Source: an uncultured Rickettsiales bacterium
GTDB taxonomy: Bacteria; Pseudomonadota; Alphaproteobacteria; Rs-D84
Length of the DNA: 16,023 nucleotides
NCBI GenBank assembly: GCA_900549365.1
Contig: UROD01000013.1
Location: forward strand, 1 to 16,023
Reading direction: 5' to 3'
The notes under the pieces were generated by a model. It was not told the origin of the DNA and searched no databases. It saw only the letters and a list, made by a program, of their open reading frames with translations. Made by a program: the position numbers and the translations under genes. Of this stretch, positions 1 to 7,026 are shown piece by piece; within the stretch, counting starts at the first letter, position 1, and the number at the start of each line of letters is the position of its first letter.

Positions 1-23
1 GTCATTTCATTCCTCGCAATGAC
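1..23. repeat. Fragment of a dispersed palindromic repeat
   Basis: The window opens with an imperfect palindrome: GTCATT at 1-6 is the inverse complement of AATGAC at 18-23. Read on the minus strand it contains TCATTGCGAGGAATGA, which resembles the short dispersed TCATTGCGAG-type repeats known from many bacterial genomes. The element is cut by the window edge. Its identity is recalled from pattern, not searched. Confidence 0.45.
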
Positions 24-93
24 AAAGGCGACACGAACGCCAAGTTCCCCTCCGTTGAAGGGAAATTTAGTATGTTCCAGCACCAATATATTA

Positions 94-118
94 TCTATGC
101 TCTATTCTCTATGCTCTA
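94..118. repeat. Tandem 11-bp direct repeat
   Basis: TCTATGCTCTA occurs at 94-104 and again at 108-118, separated by TTC. It lies in the non-coding stretch between the dispersed repeat and the terminator. No function can be assigned. Confidence 0.6.
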
Positions 119-120
119 AT

Positions 121-147
121 AAAAAACGGGGCGAGGCCCCGTTTTTT
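121..147. terminator. Bidirectional intrinsic terminator
   Basis: CGGGGC (127-132) and GCCCCG (136-141) form a hairpin with a GAG loop, flanked by six A on the left and six T on the right, so it can work on both strands. On the minus strand it ends the FKBP lipoprotein operon; the stop codon of that gene (146-148) lies in the tract beside the stem. Confidence 0.85.
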
Positions 148-478
148 ATTTAAGAATATCTTGGACGGTGACTTTGAACACAACGTCTTGGCCCGCCAAT
201 TCTGGGTAATAATTTGTTGGGAATGTGATATTGATATCACGGCTCTCGCCACGCGCCATACCAACAACTTGTTCTTCGAACCCTGGAACGAATGTATTGC
301 TGCCCAGTGTCAATTTATAGCCCGTTGCCGTGCCCCCTGGGAATTGAACACCGTCTTTGAATCCGGCAAAGTCGATAACGACGGTGTCGCCATTTTTTGC
401 AACATCGTTTGCATTGCTGTCGCACGCGCCCAGCGCAAATGCCCCAGCGGCAATAACTGCGGTCATAATTTTTTTCAT
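146..478 (-). CDS. FKBP-type peptidyl-prolyl isomerase lipoprotein, trigger-factor-like domain
   Basis: The 110-residue product starts with a lipoprotein signal (MKK, hydrophobic stretch, lipobox LGAC), so it is probably anchored in the envelope. The rest is one FKBP domain: VVIDFAGFKDG, then FPGG, LGSNTFVPGFEEQVVGM, GESRDINITFP and a closing FKVTVQDI strand. This pattern (PGFE, GM.RGE, ITFP.NYYPELAG) is closer to the PPIase domain of trigger factor than to FkpA or SlyD. No ribosome-binding or chaperone domain is present. The start at 478 is preferred over a longer reading to 532 because AAGGG lies just upstream and the lipoprotein signal begins there. It follows the 498-1061 gene by 19 bp, so the two are probably co-transcribed. 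Isomerase activity is inferred from family membership. Confidence 0.85.
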   Translation of the reverse strand: MKKIMTAVIAAGAFALGACDSNANDVAKNGDTVVIDFAGFKDGVQFPGGTATGYKLTLGSNTFVPGFEEQVVGMARGESRDINITFPTNYYPELAGQDVVFKVTVQDILK

Positions 479-497
479 TTGTTCACCCTTTTGTAAA

Positions 498-1061
498 TTA
501 TTTATTGTAAACGCATCTGAAACCGTATTCACGCATGGTTGCGCCCTCGGCCTCTATTCTATAATCAAAGAACGGTGTTGGACGCATCACATCAAACGAT
601 GGGCGATCGTACACCATAACAATACTATCCGCGTTGCGGCCACAAACACGTTTCATTTCGTAATCTGCAACCTGACCCAATATGGCGCGGCTGTCGCCAT
701 CAACATCCATACCGTCGGCATTCTGAATCAAGCGCAAACGCATTTCGCGCAAATCGGTATTTCCCAACAAGATTTGCACGCGCACCATTGCGCCCTTGTA
801 TTCCTGCCAGCGGGTTTCCATACGCGACGTGTTCCACTTGTTATTTGACTTTTCTTTTTCTTCGGCGGTCTTGGGCTTATACGAATCAATATTAGAATAT
901 TGGTTGTCCGATTGCATAAACGTACTGGTACGTTCATTGTACAATGGCGCATCCGTGCCCCCTTGGGCAAAATCTTTCTCGTTATAAGGGGTATCTGAAT
1001 CCGTTGCGCAACCGCCCAGAATCAATGCACCACAAATCATAAACAGCAAGGATTTTTTCAT
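498..1061 (-). CDS. Lipoprotein of unknown function
   Basis: A 187-residue protein with a clear lipoprotein signal: MKKS, a hydrophobic core and the lipobox LGGC. The mature part is polar and rich in Asp, Asn, Arg and Lys, with a Lys/Glu-rich stretch early on (TAEEKEKSNNK), and it has no domain I recognise. Near the C-terminus are YDRPSFDV and a closing YGFRCVYNK segment. I chose ATG at 1061 rather than an in-frame TTG two codons earlier because GAGAG sits about 7 nt before the ATG and too close to the TTG. It is the first gene of a two-gene operon with the FKBP lipoprotein and is read from the promoter at 1086-1114. Shared envelope location with the FKBP protein hints at related roles, but this is speculation. 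Confidence 0.8.
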   Translation of the reverse strand: MKKSLLFMICGALILGGCATDSDTPYNEKDFAQGGTDAPLYNERTSTFMQSDNQYSNIDSYKPKTAEEKEKSNNKWNTSRMETRWQEYKGAMVRVQILLGNTDLREMRLRLIQNADGMDVDGDSRAILGQVADYEMKRVCGRNADSIVMVYDRPSFDVMRPTPFFDYRIEAEGATMREYGFRCVYNK

Positions 1062-1085
1062 AATCAATCTCTCTTGTTTTTTTTA

Positions 1086-1114
1086 ATTTTATCAAATAAT
1101 CCTTTTTGATTCAA
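1086..1114 (-). promoter_or_regulatory. Promoter of the lipoprotein operon
   Basis: On the minus strand TTGAAT (1114-1109) and TAAAAT (1091-1086) are 17 bp apart, with TG one base ahead of the -10 (extended -10). The start of transcription should fall near 1079, giving a short leader before ATG at 1061. Its -35 overlaps the -35 of the divergent promoter. Confidence 0.7.
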
Positions 1115-1134
1115 GGGCGGATTTATGATAAAAT
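1106..1134 (+). promoter_or_regulatory. Promoter of the virB11-like gene, probably giving a leaderless mRNA
   Basis: TTGATT (1106-1111) and TAAAAT (1129-1134) are spaced by 17 bp, and TGA before the -10 makes it an extended -10. Transcription should begin at about 1141-1144, that is at or within three bases of the ATG at 1144. No Shine-Dalgarno sequence lies before that ATG. Confidence 0.65.
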
Positions 1135-1143
1135 CAGATTATA

Positions 1144-2103
1144 ATGTCAAATGTAGTTCTGGATTCTTTGTTGAAACCACTGGCGGAATTTTATCGCCCG
1201 TCATTCGTAGAGGAAATCGCAATCAACCACGCCGGTCAGGTATGGATGCGACTGCACGGCGCGCACGTACCATGGGTGGCGTATGATGCGCCGATACTGA
1301 CCAAACAGTATTTGGTGGATTTGATTCACACGGTGGCAAATATTTACGAACAACCGTTTGATCCAATTCACGGTGTGCCGGTGGTGTATGCAACCCTGCC
1401 GGGCAGCCATCGTTTTACCGCGATTGCGGGCCCAAATGTCCAATACGATGACCGCGACGTTACGGGCGGCGTGGCGTTAAACATTCGCGGCAGTGGTGCG
1501 GGCGATACATCGTTTGCAAACTATCACTTGGCGCGCGGACAACAGTTGTTAAAGGTTAAACCGCGTGAAAATGTGCGACCCGATGACCCATATGACCGTT
1601 TGATGGCCGCCATAAATGACGGCAGTCCGATTTTAATCAGTGGTGCAACCGCAACTGGTAAAACAACATTCTTGAATCATATGTTGACACTGATTGACCA
1701 AAACAGCCGCGTGATTACGGTCGAAGATGCGCGCGAAATTCGCGTACCACAGGCAAACCGCGTCCATTTTGTTTTGTCGCGCACAGAACAGACAAATGAT
1801 TTTAACTATGCCCGATTGCTGGATTTGGTTGTACGTATGACGCCAGACGTGATTATCGGTGGCGAAATTTCAACCGACAACGCGGCGGTACTGTGGGAAA
1901 TGCTGGGGACGGGACACGACCATTTTTACACAACCATTCATGCCGAGAGTGCCGAGGCCGCATACGCTGCATTTGCTGACCGTATTTTACATACCCAACC
2001 TGCATATGACCGCACTGATTTAATTGCGGAAATGAAAAAGAAAATTCGTGTAGTACAACTGTCGCGCGATGGCGCATTGCGTGCCGTGACAGAGGTTGTG
2101 TAA
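1144..2103 (+). CDS. virB11: VirB11/TrbB-family type IV secretion ATPase
   Basis: A 319-residue protein of typical VirB11 length. The N-terminal domain (about 1-140) carries the EIAIN and RFTAIAGP segments of the family. The C-terminal RecA-like domain has Walker A GATATGKTT (167-175), the Asp box ITVEDAREIR (191-200), Walker B DVIIGGEI (235-242) and the His box GTGHDHFYTTIHAES (255-269). Family members form hexameric rings on the inner face of the membrane and power substrate translocation or pilus assembly. No other type IV secretion gene is in the window, so it may belong to a scattered system, as is common in host-associated alphaproteobacteria. Translation is probably leaderless. The next gene follows after 22 bp and appears to be in the same operon. 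Confidence 0.93.
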   Translation: MSNVVLDSLLKPLAEFYRPSFVEEIAINHAGQVWMRLHGAHVPWVAYDAPILTKQYLVDLIHTVANIYEQPFDPIHGVPVVYATLPGSHRFTAIAGPNVQYDDRDVTGGVALNIRGSGAGDTSFANYHLARGQQLLKVKPRENVRPDDPYDRLMAAINDGSPILISGATATGKTTFLNHMLTLIDQNSRVITVEDAREIRVPQANRVHFVLSRTEQTNDFNYARLLDLVVRMTPDVIIGGEISTDNAAVLWEMLGTGHDHFYTTIHAESAEAAYAAFADRILHTQPAYDRTDLIAEMKKKIRVVQLSRDGALRAVTEVV

Positions 2104-2125
2104 CCAATCAACAAAGGAAAATATT

Positions 2126-2371
2126 ATGGACAAAGATGAAATCGTCATAGAAGACAAAACAATAGATTTAGCTTCACCCGATATGCGTCGCGAATTGGAA
2201 GCATACAATGCGGCAAAATTACGTGCGGCCGAAAAACGCGAAGAAGAATATTTGAATCGCCCAGGGCTGACCGATAAATTATTAAATGGTGCGGCCAAGG
2301 TCAAGGCATTGGCGCGCCGCGCAAAAAATGCCATATTGATTCAGAAACATCAATCAGAAAACCAGCATTAA
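2126..2371 (+). CDS. Small charged protein downstream of virB11, unknown function
   Basis: An 81-residue soluble protein, rich in Glu, Lys, Arg and Ala, likely mostly helical (MRRELEAYNAAKLRAAEKREEE region), with a basic C-terminal part (AKVKALARRAKNA). No signal peptide, membrane segment or known domain is seen. ATG at 2126 is preceded by AAAGGAA at good spacing, whereas a longer in-frame reading from 2096 would overlap the end of virB11 and lacks a site. It sits 22 bp after virB11 and ends on a strong terminator, so it is probably translated from the same mRNA. A role alongside the ATPase is only suggested by position. Confidence 0.75.
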   Translation: MDKDEIVIEDKTIDLASPDMRRELEAYNAAKLRAAEKREEEYLNRPGLTDKLLNGAAKVKALARRAKNAILIQKHQSENQH

Positions 2372-2396
2372 AAACGCCCCACACGGGGCGTTTTTA
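2370..2396. terminator. Bidirectional intrinsic terminator between convergent genes
   Basis: CGCCCC (2375-2380), loop ACAC and GGGGCG (2385-2390), with A-tract before and T-tract after. It ends the virB11 operon on the plus strand and the Cys-rich gene on the minus strand, whose stop codon (2397-2399) is directly adjacent. Confidence 0.9.
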
Positions 2397-3206
2397 TTAC
2401 TTGCTGGAATAATTACAATTTTGTTCAAAATTGTACATACCAGACGCGTCTTGGCCAGTAATATCTTTCTGGGCGTAACATTCCGTGATTGACGTTGCGC
2501 CGTATTCACCGGCGGTTGTTGTTTGAATACCGCCAGATTCGGTCGGGCATTTGGCGCAGTTACCATCCGTGCCATAGTAACCACGGGTGCACATATACTC
2601 GGAATCACCTTCGCATGTACCACCTGAACACCATCCAACCGTCAGCACACTGACCCGTCCACTGGAATCAGGGCCTTCAATAATTTTACCGTCGCAGTCA
2701 CTGTCATCCACGCATTCGGCGTTGGGGTCAACCTCGCACAAAAATTTGGTGGTTGTGTTGGTGCACCAGTCAGACGAAACTGTTTTCCAAACACCCTTGT
2801 ATCCGCTCATACAATCTTGGCATTCAACATACTCTGTATTACCGAACTTTCTGGTGTACGCGGCCTGCCCCGTGCACTCTTCTGGCATATTGGTTTCATT
2901 TATAGTTTCAACGGTGCATTTTTTCTTGCAAAATCCGCGTGTAAATTTATTTGTACAGTGCGAATAAGAAATTTCTTCGTGAAATATCGAACCATTTGAA
3001 CAATCCAGACACGTTTCAACTGTTACAGTTGTTCCACTGCTGTTTTTCCATTGGTATTTTTCACCATTGATACAGTTTTCGATTGATGTGGTCGAACTGG
3101 TTGTATTGCCAATCAACGTTGCCGAACATGTTGAGGCGGCATACGCAGATGCAGACATAATCCCCATGCAAAATGCAAGCACACAAATCATTTTCATTGA
3201 TTTCAT
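2397..3206 (-). CDS. Secreted cysteine-rich repeat protein
   Basis: A 269-residue protein with a Sec signal peptide (MKSMKM, hydrophobic core, likely cut after SASAYA). The mature part holds 21 cysteines in CxxC-like pairs (CLDC, CQDC, CAKC) with many Thr, Ser, Asn and Gly, the look of a disulfide-stabilised extracytoplasmic protein built from small EGF-like or receptor-like modules. The C-terminus (GYYGTDGNCAKCP, then TECYA, DASG, and CNYS) matches the end of the protein at 12882-13208. ATG at 3206 is supported by AAGGGAGAG six bases upstream; an in-frame reading to 3278 would run into the terminator hairpin of the leader. It is the only gene behind the structured leader at 3232-3417. No enzyme motif is visible; function unknown. 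Confidence 0.83.
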   Translation of the reverse strand: MKSMKMICVLAFCMGIMSASAYAASTCSATLIGNTTSSTTSIENCINGEKYQWKNSSGTTVTVETCLDCSNGSIFHEEISYSHCTNKFTRGFCKKKCTVETINETNMPEECTGQAAYTRKFGNTEYVECQDCMSGYKGVWKTVSSDWCTNTTTKFLCEVDPNAECVDDSDCDGKIIEGPDSSGRVSVLTVGWCSGGTCEGDSEYMCTRGYYGTDGNCAKCPTESGGIQTTTAGEYGATSITECYAQKDITGQDASGMYNFEQNCNYSSK

Positions 3207-3231
3207 ATTGCACTCTCCCTTTCTGTGTTGC

Positions 3232-3417
3232 GAACAAAAAGAAAACCACCAAAAAATTTCAGGTGGTTGGAGGTTCAAGACTATAAAACCAGTTATAGCG
3301 TGCTTATTCTATATATTCACAGCCCTCCAACCCGCAATATGTGTTGGAGTTTTTTATCGTCACATGGACGCTGGTTTCGCGGGGTCTTGAATCCCCGACA
3401 CAGGAACACCCTGTGTC
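3232..3417 (-). ncRNA. Structured leader RNA, copy A (candidate riboswitch/attenuator)
   Basis: Fills the space between priA and the Cys-rich gene. In RNA order (minus strand, paired blocks given by plus coordinates): P0, 8 bp, 3410-3417 with 3397-3404; H1, 5 bp, 3393-3397 with 3380-3384, loop 3385-3392; H2, 4 bp, 3367-3370 with 3358-3361; H3, 7 bp, 3343-3349 with 3325-3331, CATATT in the loop. A distal strand then pairs back: 3286-3292 with 3371-3377 (AAACCAG/CTGGTTT) and 3274-3281 with 3384-3391 in the H1 loop (TTCAAGAC/GTCTTGAA), both pseudoknots. Last, 3265-3273 can pair with 3324-3332 (P2), which excludes H3 and part of the terminator at 3236-3268. The same order recurs at 13695-13921. 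The ligand is unknown. Confidence 0.72.
3236..3268 (-). terminator. Attenuator terminator of leader A
   Basis: AACCACC (3244-3250) and GGTGGTT (3262-3268) form a 7-bp stem. On the minus strand it is followed by a T-rich run (3243-3236, broken by one C). It lies about 30 nt before the start codon of the Cys-rich gene, so it would stop the mRNA before its coding part. Four bases of the stem (3265-3268) are shared with the alternative helix P2. Confidence 0.75.
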
Positions 3418-3424
3418 AAAAGAC

Positions 3425-3453
3425 ATGCTAAACAAATATATGAATTAAATCAA
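3425..3453 (-). promoter_or_regulatory. Promoter of leader RNA A
   Basis: On the minus strand TTGATT (3453-3448) and TAGCAT (3430-3425) are 17 bp apart, just after the priA stop. The predicted start (about 3418-3417) coincides with the first base of the P0 hairpin. The -10 is imperfect. Confidence 0.55.
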
Positions 3454-3467
3454 ACAGAAAATTAAAA

Positions 3468-5681
3468 CTACATAAAGTTTTGTGGGTTCACGTCAACCTT
3501 GACCCGAATGTTGGCGGGCTGTTTTACCTTGGCCAGCCAATGCGATACAACCGGTTGTAACATTGTTGTTGCACCACCTGCAACCAAAAAACGCATACGA
3601 TACCAATTTCTGATTTGGTATACGCCCGCCGCGATAGGCCCCATTATTTTTACGCCCGCGGCAATCGGGGCGGCGGCCGCCAATGCGTCACAGAACCCTT
3701 TTAGTACTGATTCCTTTTGCCCCTCTACAACAACCGCAATCAGTTGTCCAAACGGCGGCATTCCCGCCGCACGACGCGACGCCATATCGGTTGCCATAAA
3801 TGTATCGCGGTCACCCGCACATATTGCGCACAACACGGGGTTATCGGGCTGGTACGTTTGCAGCAATACCCGCCCAGGAAATTCACCACGACCGGCGCGA
3901 CCGGCAACCTGAAATAATTGTTGAAACGTATGTTCAGCGGCGCGAAAATCCGTCCCAAACAGCCCCATATCGGCGTCCACCACCCCAACCAATGTCAAGT
4001 TCGGGAAATGATGTCCCTTGGCCAGAATTTGTGTACCAATAACGACGTCTATTTCGCCGTTTTCCATTTTCGCGACCAGTCGTTCCAATGACTGGCGCGA
4101 TGAAATCGTATCACTGGATACCAATGCAACCCGTGCTGATGGGAAACGCGCTGATACCTCTTCTGCTATCTTTTCCAGACCCGCGCCACGTGTTGATACG
4201 TCACCACCACAATCGGGGCACCGGGCCGGCATTGGCGCAGTGCGCCCGCACATATGACACAGCAATTTACCAACAGATTTATGGTATGTCATACCGACAC
4301 TGCAATCAGGGCACTGGGCCACCCAACCGCATTTTTTACATTGAATAATCGGGGCAAACCCGCGACGATTTATAAACAGCATCGTTTGGCGATGCGCCGC
4401 CAACGTTTCTGCAATCGCGTTACACAACGGGTCTGACAAACACCCATTATGCGGTGCGGCATCTGGGGCATCGGACGCGACGCTGTACGTGGTGGGACGA
4501 TTTTCACGCAGGTCAATTGTTTCGATTTTTGGCATTTGCGCACCGCCAAATCGTGACGTCAGGCGCAATAACTGGTATTTACCCAACGCAACATTTTGCA
4601 ATGTTTCCGCCGACGGCGTCGCACTGGCCAGCACAACTGGGAAACCTGCGATTTTCGCGCGCAGAACCGCCATATCGCGGGCGTGATAGTTGCCCATATC
4701 TTCCTGTTTGTATGATGTATCGTGTTCTTCGTCCACAACAATCAGCCCCAGATTTTGCCACGGCAAAAACAGTGCACTGCGCGTGCCAACAACCATACGG
4801 ATTTCGCCATTTAATACCCCACGCCAGATTTCACGCCGACGGGCGGCAGTTAAATTGCTGTGCCATACAACGGGCGCAGCACCAAATCGCGCGGCAAACC
4901 GATGCATAAATTGCGCCGTCAGTGCAATTTCTGGCATCATCAGTAATACAGACGCCCCGCGCGAATACGCACGCCATGCGGCATCAAAATACACCTGTGT
5001 TTTGCCACTGCCCGTGATACCGTCCAATAAATGTACTGAAAAACCGCCCGCATCAATCGCCGCACCAATTGCATCTGCCGCCGATTGCTGTTCGGTATTT
5101 AATTTTATATTGCCACAATCGCGATATGTTATATTGCGACGGAGTGCAGCAGAGACGGATGCGCGCTGCTCTCTGGGCACGAGTAACCCCTGCCCTATCA
5201 TTGTGCGAACAACGGCAGCACTGACATGTGCAATATTTTGAATATCGGACGCCGACATGGGTTCGTCATCATTTGACGCAAATGCGTCGACCACCGCCTG
5301 ACGCGGGGCAGTCATGCGTACGCCGTCCGTGATATTCAAGCCATACAACTGTTCCATTTTTGGTGGCAGAAACGCATCTGGAACATTCACAATCAGACGC
5401 AGAACCGCCCCCAACGACATCAGCGTCCACGACGACATTTTCGCAATCCATTGCAAATCAGCAACCGCCAGACGTGCATCGTACACCGTAATAATATCTT
5501 TGATTTTTTCCGCAGGCAGTCCCGAATCCCCGATTCCCCACACAACACCAATGTATGGTCGATTCATAACGCGGCACGCAACAAATTGACCGATATCTGC
5601 CGCCGCCGTCAAACGATAGTCATATCCGGCATTTGCCACATTTGGAATTAAAACTTTTACAATATCACCCGCTTTGAACAT
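3468..5681 (-). CDS. priA: Primosomal protein N', replication restart helicase PriA
   Basis: A 737-residue protein, close to the usual PriA length. PriA is a 3'-5' DNA helicase that recognises stalled forks and reloads the replicative helicase. Visible parts: an N-terminal DNA-binding domain (DIVKVLIP onward); Walker A GITGSGKT (221-228); Walker B DEEH (317-320); SAT (353-355); eight zinc-binding cysteines in four pairs (448/451, 457/460, 475/478, 488/491); and late helicase motifs ILAKGHHFPN and QVAGRAGRGEFPG. The true start is uncertain: ATG at 5681 or 5687. Neither has a Shine-Dalgarno site, and a weak TTGAAA-17-TACTTT pair would place the transcript start at the 5681 ATG, so it may be leaderless. 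The frame stays open to 6218, but that part overlaps the divergent gene and is not PriA-like. Confidence 0.95.
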   Translation of the reverse strand: MFKAGDIVKVLIPNVANAGYDYRLTAAADIGQFVACRVMNRPYIGVVWGIGDSGLPAEKIKDIITVYDARLAVADLQWIAKMSSWTLMSLGAVLRLIVNVPDAFLPPKMEQLYGLNITDGVRMTAPRQAVVDAFASNDDEPMSASDIQNIAHVSAAVVRTMIGQGLLVPREQRASVSAALRRNITYRDCGNIKLNTEQQSAADAIGAAIDAGGFSVHLLDGITGSGKTQVYFDAAWRAYSRGASVLLMMPEIALTAQFMHRFAARFGAAPVVWHSNLTAARRREIWRGVLNGEIRMVVGTRSALFLPWQNLGLIVVDEEHDTSYKQEDMGNYHARDMAVLRAKIAGFPVVLASATPSAETLQNVALGKYQLLRLTSRFGGAQMPKIETIDLRENRPTTYSVASDAPDAAPHNGCLSDPLCNAIAETLAAHRQTMLFINRRGFAPIIQCKKCGWVAQCPDCSVGMTYHKSVGKLLCHMCGRTAPMPARCPDCGGDVSTRGAGLEKIAEEVSARFPSARVALVSSDTISSRQSLERLVAKMENGEIDVVIGTQILAKGHHFPNLTLVGVVDADMGLFGTDFRAAEHTFQQLFQVAGRAGRGEFPGRVLLQTYQPDNPVLCAICAGDRDTFMATDMASRRAAGMPPFGQLIAVVVEGQKESVLKGFCDALAAAAPIAAGVKIMGPIAAGVYQIRNWYRMRFLVAGGATTMLQPVVSHWLAKVKQPANIRVKVDVNPQNFM

Positions 5682-5750
5682 ACCCATAAAGTACTTGTTT
5701 TTTTCGTTTTTTTCAATACCATTATTCACAAATTTATTAGAGGCGTACGT

Positions 5751-6488
5751 ATGTGGAAATTGTTTTTTGAAATCTGTGATATTTTGGTCTGTTTTATTCC
5801 CGACCCCCAGATTCGCCGTCGCATACGCTATAAACGACTGTTTGATTGGCGTAAAAAATATCATGCACTGCGTGCCGCCCAACCAGAATTGCGCTTTGCC
5901 CATGTAAAAATGATAAAGGGTGGCTGGAACATCGGCTTTATCGTTGATAATAAATTTGTTTTCAAAACACGTAAATTTCTGGATACCAGCGTGCCCGCCG
6001 AACGCATTATGCGCGAAAAACGCATAACTGATGCATTTGAAAAAATATCGCCACTGGCAATTCCAAAAATTGAAATTGTACACGCAGATAAATACGTGTT
6101 CTATAAGTATAATTTTATTCGCGGACATAATATGAACAAGTTGCCAACCCGTACCATCGCACGTAATCGTGAACTGTGGGGGTGGCAACTGGCGGAATTT
6201 ATTACCGCCGTACATCACGCGCGACCAACAGAAATTCGCGATTTACAACGTGGCGAAGGGGACGGTTGGAATCACAACGACATATGCAATAATATTATCG
6301 TCGATACAAAAAATATGCGCGTGGCGGGTCTGATTGACTGGGAATACGCCGGATGGGGTACACTGGAAACAGAGTTTAATAATTGCACCGCTTTTTCTAG
6401 CCATATGCGCGCATCGGGCATAATGGACGTAATTCGCCGCGAATATGCAAAAATGAACCCCGCAGAAAATCTAGAAGTGGCGCAATAA
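5751..6488 (+). CDS. Aminoglycoside-phosphotransferase-like kinase (APH fold), substrate unknown
   Basis: A 245-residue protein with the marks of the APH/choline-kinase fold: VFK (Lys72) as possible ATP-binding lysine, an acidic helix with REKRI, the catalytic loop HNDICNN (175-181; Asp177 catalytic, Asn181 metal-binding) and IDWEYAGWG (195-203) in place of DFG. The first 50 residues (PDPQIRRRIRYKRLFDWRKKYHALR) are basic and resemble N-terminal segments I associate with LPS or capsule biosynthesis proteins of related bacteria, so a sugar or lipid head group is a likelier substrate than an antibiotic; this is inference. ATG at 5751 has AGAGG about 8 bases upstream. It is divergent from priA with about 70 bp between them. 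Confidence 0.75.
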   Translation: MWKLFFEICDILVCFIPDPQIRRRIRYKRLFDWRKKYHALRAAQPELRFAHVKMIKGGWNIGFIVDNKFVFKTRKFLDTSVPAERIMREKRITDAFEKISPLAIPKIEIVHADKYVFYKYNFIRGHNMNKLPTRTIARNRELWGWQLAEFITAVHHARPTEIRDLQRGEGDGWNHNDICNNIIVDTKNMRVAGLIDWEYAGWGTLETEFNNCTAFSSHMRASGIMDVIRREYAKMNPAENLEVAQ

Positions 6489-6492
6489 CATA

Positions 6493-6521
6493 TTGACAAA
6501 TATAATATTTTGTCCTATAAC
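6493..6521 (+). promoter_or_regulatory. Promoter of the 6553-7026 gene
   Basis: A consensus TTGACA (6493-6498) and TATAAC (6516-6521) with 17 bp between them. Transcription should start near 6528, leaving a short leader with AAAAGGG before the ATG at 6553. Confidence 0.85.
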
Positions 6522-6552
6522 ATATTCGTCAAGAAAATAAAAAGGGCAAAAT

Positions 6553-7026
6553 ATGAAAAATTTTCGTAATCAGCAGACCGCATCTCAGCGCGCATTCGCA
6601 GTATATACCAGAAACATTTCTGAATTATTTTTGGACAAATATGGCGCATCATACGCCACCCAAGAAAATACTCGTAATACATGGCGCACATCCGTTGCGT
6701 ATTCTCGCGATGCCGAAGAGTTTTTAATTTTGCAATCCAGAATCTTTATTCGCACGCTGGACAGTCGCGATCCAAATTCTACAAACCCACAGTTTTTGAA
6801 ATCATTGACTAATTTGATGGCAGATTATCTGTCTGGGTACACAAAAAAGAATCCAATCTATCACAGTCGCAACGAAGCAAAAGCGGCATTAAAAGAACTT
6901 TTATTCACAAAATTTGGCTATATCAACAGATTGCAAAACGCCCAAACGGCGGCACGTCGTGCATCGCAAGTGCGCAACAATGCAATAAATCAGGCGCGCG
7001 CAGCATACAACAGTATTAAAAAGTAA
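6553..7026 (+). CDS. Hypothetical helical protein
   Basis: A 157-residue protein without signal peptide or membrane segment. It looks mainly helical, rich in Arg, Asn and Ala, with a basic, Ala/Asn-rich tail (NAQTAARRASQVRNNAINQARAAYN) that could be a coiled coil or nucleic-acid-binding helix. I recognise no family. It has its own near-consensus promoter and an AAAAGGG site 6 bases before the ATG, so it is a real, probably well-expressed gene. Its last 11 bases overlap the end of the convergent miaA gene and no terminator lies between them. Confidence 0.75.
   Translation: MKNFRNQQTASQRAFAVYTRNISELFLDKYGASYATQENTRNTWRTSVAYSRDAEEFLILQSRIFIRTLDSRDPNSTNPQFLKSLTNLMADYLSGYTKKNPIYHSRNEAKAALKELLFTKFGYINRLQNAQTAARRASQVRNNAINQARAAYNSIKK

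Noticed and set aside
1..120. CRISPR array
   Set aside because: Only one pair of 11-bp repeats with a 3-bp spacer is present; no repeat-spacer regularity anywhere in the window.
3244..3417. Integron attC site or transposon end
   Set aside because: The inverted repeats are many small nested helices with a promoter and a terminator, not one imperfect palindrome with GTT/AAC boxes, and no integrase or transposase gene is near.
3232..3417. T-box riboswitch
   Set aside because: No T-box consensus, no specifier loop and no aminoacyl-tRNA or amino-acid gene downstream; only the terminator/antiterminator logic is similar.
5688..6218. N-terminal extension of PriA by about 180 residues
   Set aside because: The extension overlaps the phosphotransferase-like gene on the other strand, has no PriA similarity and would exceed the family's length; the frame is merely open.
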